DNA of 15,836 nt from Methanobrevibacter ruminantium (lineage in GTDB: Archaea; Methanobacteriota; Methanobacteria; Methanobacteriales; Methanobacteriaceae), in NCBI RefSeq assembly GCF_016294135.1, contig NZ_JAEDCO010000034.1:1-15836 (forward strand), given 5' to 3'. The translations under genes and the position numbers were made by a program. Positions within the stretch are counted from its first letter, which is position 1; each line of letters starts with the position of its first letter. Below the pieces are notes generated by a model. It saw only the letters and a list, made by a program, of their open reading frames with translations, did not search any database and was not told the DNA's origin. Shown here piece by piece: positions 14,154 through 15,836 of this stretch.

Positions 14154-15800
14154 TTGAACAGTTTAGAGCTCTCTTCTATGTCTGATGAAGAATTGGCTTC
14201 ATTGGATTTAGAAAATAAAACTTTTGGTGTAATTGGTGTTTGTGGAGTTGTAGGAAACTTGGTTGCAAGAATCCTTATGGATAGGGGCTATTCTGTTGTT
14301 GGAACAGATATCTCATCTAAAGAGGATTGCAGATTCCACTCTTCTTTTGAAGGCTATGACATTGAAATATTCTTTGGAGGCCATCCTGAAGAATTCTTTA
14401 GGAAAATTGATTTCATCGTTCCCCCTCCAAGCATGCCAAAAAATGCTAAGGTTTTAGAGATGGCTTCTAATCAAGGCATTAAAGTCATTGAGCTTGGAGA
14501 CATTTTTAAGCTATTCCCACCAGAAAAACCTGTAATGTGCATTGGCGGAACCAATGGAAAGACCACTACAACAACTCTTTTAAAGCATATTGCATATTCT
14601 GCAGGTATCAATCCTTGCGAACATAATTTGAAAGGAATGCAAGGTAACAATGAATTCATTCCATCACTCCAGACTAGATTGAATGGAGATTTAGCTATTT
14701 TGGAGACAGGTACTGATGGTACACCTGGAGGATTGAAATCCATCATTGACTTGACTCATGCTAATTTTGGAATCTTGACAAACATTACAGTTGACCACTT
14801 GCAGGACCCTCACGAAAATGATGAAACAGACTTCATCACAAGAAGCTTTTTAGAGTATGCTAAAGTTAAAGGAGAGCTTGTAAAAGGCATTGAAGAGAAT
14901 GACGGTACCTTAATCTACAATAGTGATGATCCAACAATTGTAGGTTTATTCAAGGAAATTGACTTTAAAGGTGATGCAATCAGCTTCGGTCTTGAGGATG
15001 AGCCATGCAGAGTATCAACCAAGCCATGTTGGTGTGGCAGGGATATTGAGATTAATGAGCTTATTTCCGGTTGCGGAACCTTTGAGTGTGAGTGTGGAAT
15101 AAAGTATGAAAAGCCAATGTATTTGGCTAAAAACATTTCCCTTAAGGATAGGACATTCACTCTTGAATCTCCTGAAGGAGAAACAGATTTCACAATTTCC
15201 CTTGATGGATTGCATAATGTTTACAATGCAGTTGGAGTCATTATCGCAGCTAGAAGATTCCTTAAATTAAGTGATGAAGAGATTCAAAAAGGACTTATAA
15301 GCTTTAAGGGAACTGCTGGAAGAATGGAAATAATGGGTAAAGTTGGAGATAAGACAATTATGGTTGATTATGCTCATAATCCCGCAGGTGTAGAAACAGT
15401 ATTAAAGGAAATAACTAAAATCTATGGTGATACAACAGTTGTTATTACAGTTACCTCTGAATCAGGCCATGAGGGAGACATTGAGATTTTAGAAAAGGCC
15501 TTGGATAATGTCAAGTATATTGTTCCCGCTTCTCATGATTCAAGACTTGTTGTTGATGAATTATTGGCATCTGCAAAAGAAGGAAATGCCGATTTTGATT
15601 ATGAAACTTTAGAGAAAACCTTTGTTTTCACTGAAGAAGCTCCAGAACAAGCTTCTAATTTTACTTTAGGAGCTAACCAAGAGCAAGTTGTTGAAGGTGT
15701 CAAGGCAGCTTTGAAAACAGATTCCAATATTGTTATAGCTATAGGTGAGGCTGCATTCAAATTCAATTCAGCTATCAGTGAATTGTGCGATAATGATTAA
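14154..15800 (+). CDS. Mur ligase family protein with inserted zinc-ribbon-like cysteine motif (pseudomurein peptide ligase candidate)
   Basis: The 548-residue protein starts at TTG 14154, five bases after AGGTG. An N-terminal Rossmann-like domain (VIGVCGVVGNLVARILM, 26-42) precedes the P-loop GGTNGKTTTT (131-140, K136), LETGTDGTPGG (183-193) and TNITVDHLQDPH (209-220), the canonical Mur ATPase signatures. Within the central domain, residues 285-314 hold six cysteines, with CWCG (292-295) and CECG (312-315) as likely zinc knuckles; a comparable cysteine insert occurs in bacterial MurT ligases. The C-terminal domain keeps GTAGRMEI (386-393) and VDYAHNPAG (404-412), so it appears catalytically competent. 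It most resembles MurE/MurT-type enzymes and is a candidate for the pMurE-type ligase described in Methanothermobacter and Methanothermus. Which residue it adds, and to which carrier, cannot be read from the sequence. Confidence 0.87.
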   Translation: MNSLELSSMSDEELASLDLENKTFGVIGVCGVVGNLVARILMDRGYSVVGTDISSKEDCRFHSSFEGYDIEIFFGGHPEEFFRKIDFIVPPPSMPKNAKVLEMASNQGIKVIELGDIFKLFPPEKPVMCIGGTNGKTTTTTLLKHIAYSAGINPCEHNLKGMQGNNEFIPSLQTRLNGDLAILETGTDGTPGGLKSIIDLTHANFGILTNITVDHLQDPHENDETDFITRSFLEYAKVKGELVKGIEENDGTLIYNSDDPTIVGLFKEIDFKGDAISFGLEDEPCRVSTKPCWCGRDIEINELISGCGTFECECGIKYEKPMYLAKNISLKDRTFTLESPEGETDFTISLDGLHNVYNAVGVIIAARRFLKLSDEEIQKGLISFKGTAGRMEIMGKVGDKTIMVDYAHNPAGVETVLKEITKIYGDTTVVITVTSESGHEGDIEILEKALDNVKYIVPASHDSRLVVDELLASAKEGNADFDYETLEKTFVFTEEAPEQASNFTLGANQEQVVEGVKAALKTDSNIVIAIGEAAFKFNSAISELCDND

Positions 15801-15808
15801 ATGCTTTT

Positions 15809-15836
15809 AATCCATTCTTTTTTTATTCTTTTTTTT
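15809..15836 (+). terminator. T-rich terminator after the second Mur ligase
   Basis: From a few bases after the stop codon the sequence is dominated by T runs to the window edge, consistent with a T-tract terminator; the end is not visible. Confidence 0.45.

Noticed and set aside
14140..14157. A five-codon frame ATG AAG GTG TTA AAT TGA ending on the TTG start of the second Mur ligase; considered a leader peptide.
   Set aside because: The frame contains the ribosome binding site of the ligase itself and has no site of its own; a chance overlap is simpler.
1..15836. Search for CRISPR repeats, tRNA or rRNA genes, integrases and transposases.
   Set aside because: None seen: the intergenic regions are uniformly AT-rich with no GC-rich structured island longer than the short terminator hairpins, and all long frames are assigned to other families.

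Overview
The window reads as a chromosomal segment of a methanogenic archaeon of the order Methanobacteriales, most probably a Methanobrevibacter. The evidence is a very AT-rich base composition, short T-tract terminators, GGTG/GGAGG-type ribosome binding sites with TTG and GTG starts, archaeal-only protein families (methanogen-type thymidylate synthase, LSm, archaeal CobT, fused Kae1-Bud32, an AcnX/phosphomevalonate dehydratase-type subunit) and, most tellingly, two adjacent Mur-ligase-family proteins of the sort used to build pseudomurein. Genus-level placement is inference; no rRNA is present.

Layout. 1-150 holds a 60-bp tandem repeat in the 3' flank of a minus-strand gene (232-1365) for an Mrr-like nuclease-fold domain joined by a long acidic linker to three membrane segments. 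A divergent AT-rich region with a 22-bp perfect palindrome leads to thyA (1619-2317), surE (2433-3212), a 48-residue helical protein (3334-3480) and a short LSm protein (3600-3797). Archaeal cobT (3952-5016) lies on the minus strand, divergent from a block containing kae1-bud32 (5234-6874), an XTP/dITP pyrophosphatase gene (7030-7587), rps15 (7876-8274) and a RecJ-like DHH nuclease gene (to 9628). Then follow a cysteine-synthase-like gene (9931-10890) and an AcnX-type gene (10937-12172), probably co-transcribed, and two Mur ligases (12537-14033 and 14154-15800).

How the genes fit together. Most of the content is housekeeping: dTMP synthesis and nucleotide clean-up (ThyA, SurE, XTPase), tRNA t6A modification (Kae1-Bud32), translation (S15), RNA binding (LSm), DNA metabolism (RecJ), cobamide synthesis (CobT), cysteine synthesis, isoprenoid precursor supply (if the AcnX protein is the phosphomevalonate dehydratase large subunit) and cell-wall peptide assembly. 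I see no CRISPR array, integrase, transposase, tRNA or rRNA, and no convincing new multi-gene system.

The least ordinary features are non-coding or at gene boundaries: a repeated stem-loop element immediately after two stop codons; two tandem duplications of exactly 60 bp in T-rich 3' flanks, one of which copies the end of a coding region together with its terminator; hairpins overlapping the stop codons of cobT and recJ; dyads or direct repeats upstream of thyA, kae1/cobT and the cysteine synthase gene; and an anomalous recJ start that suggests a one-base frame discrepancy in an A tract.
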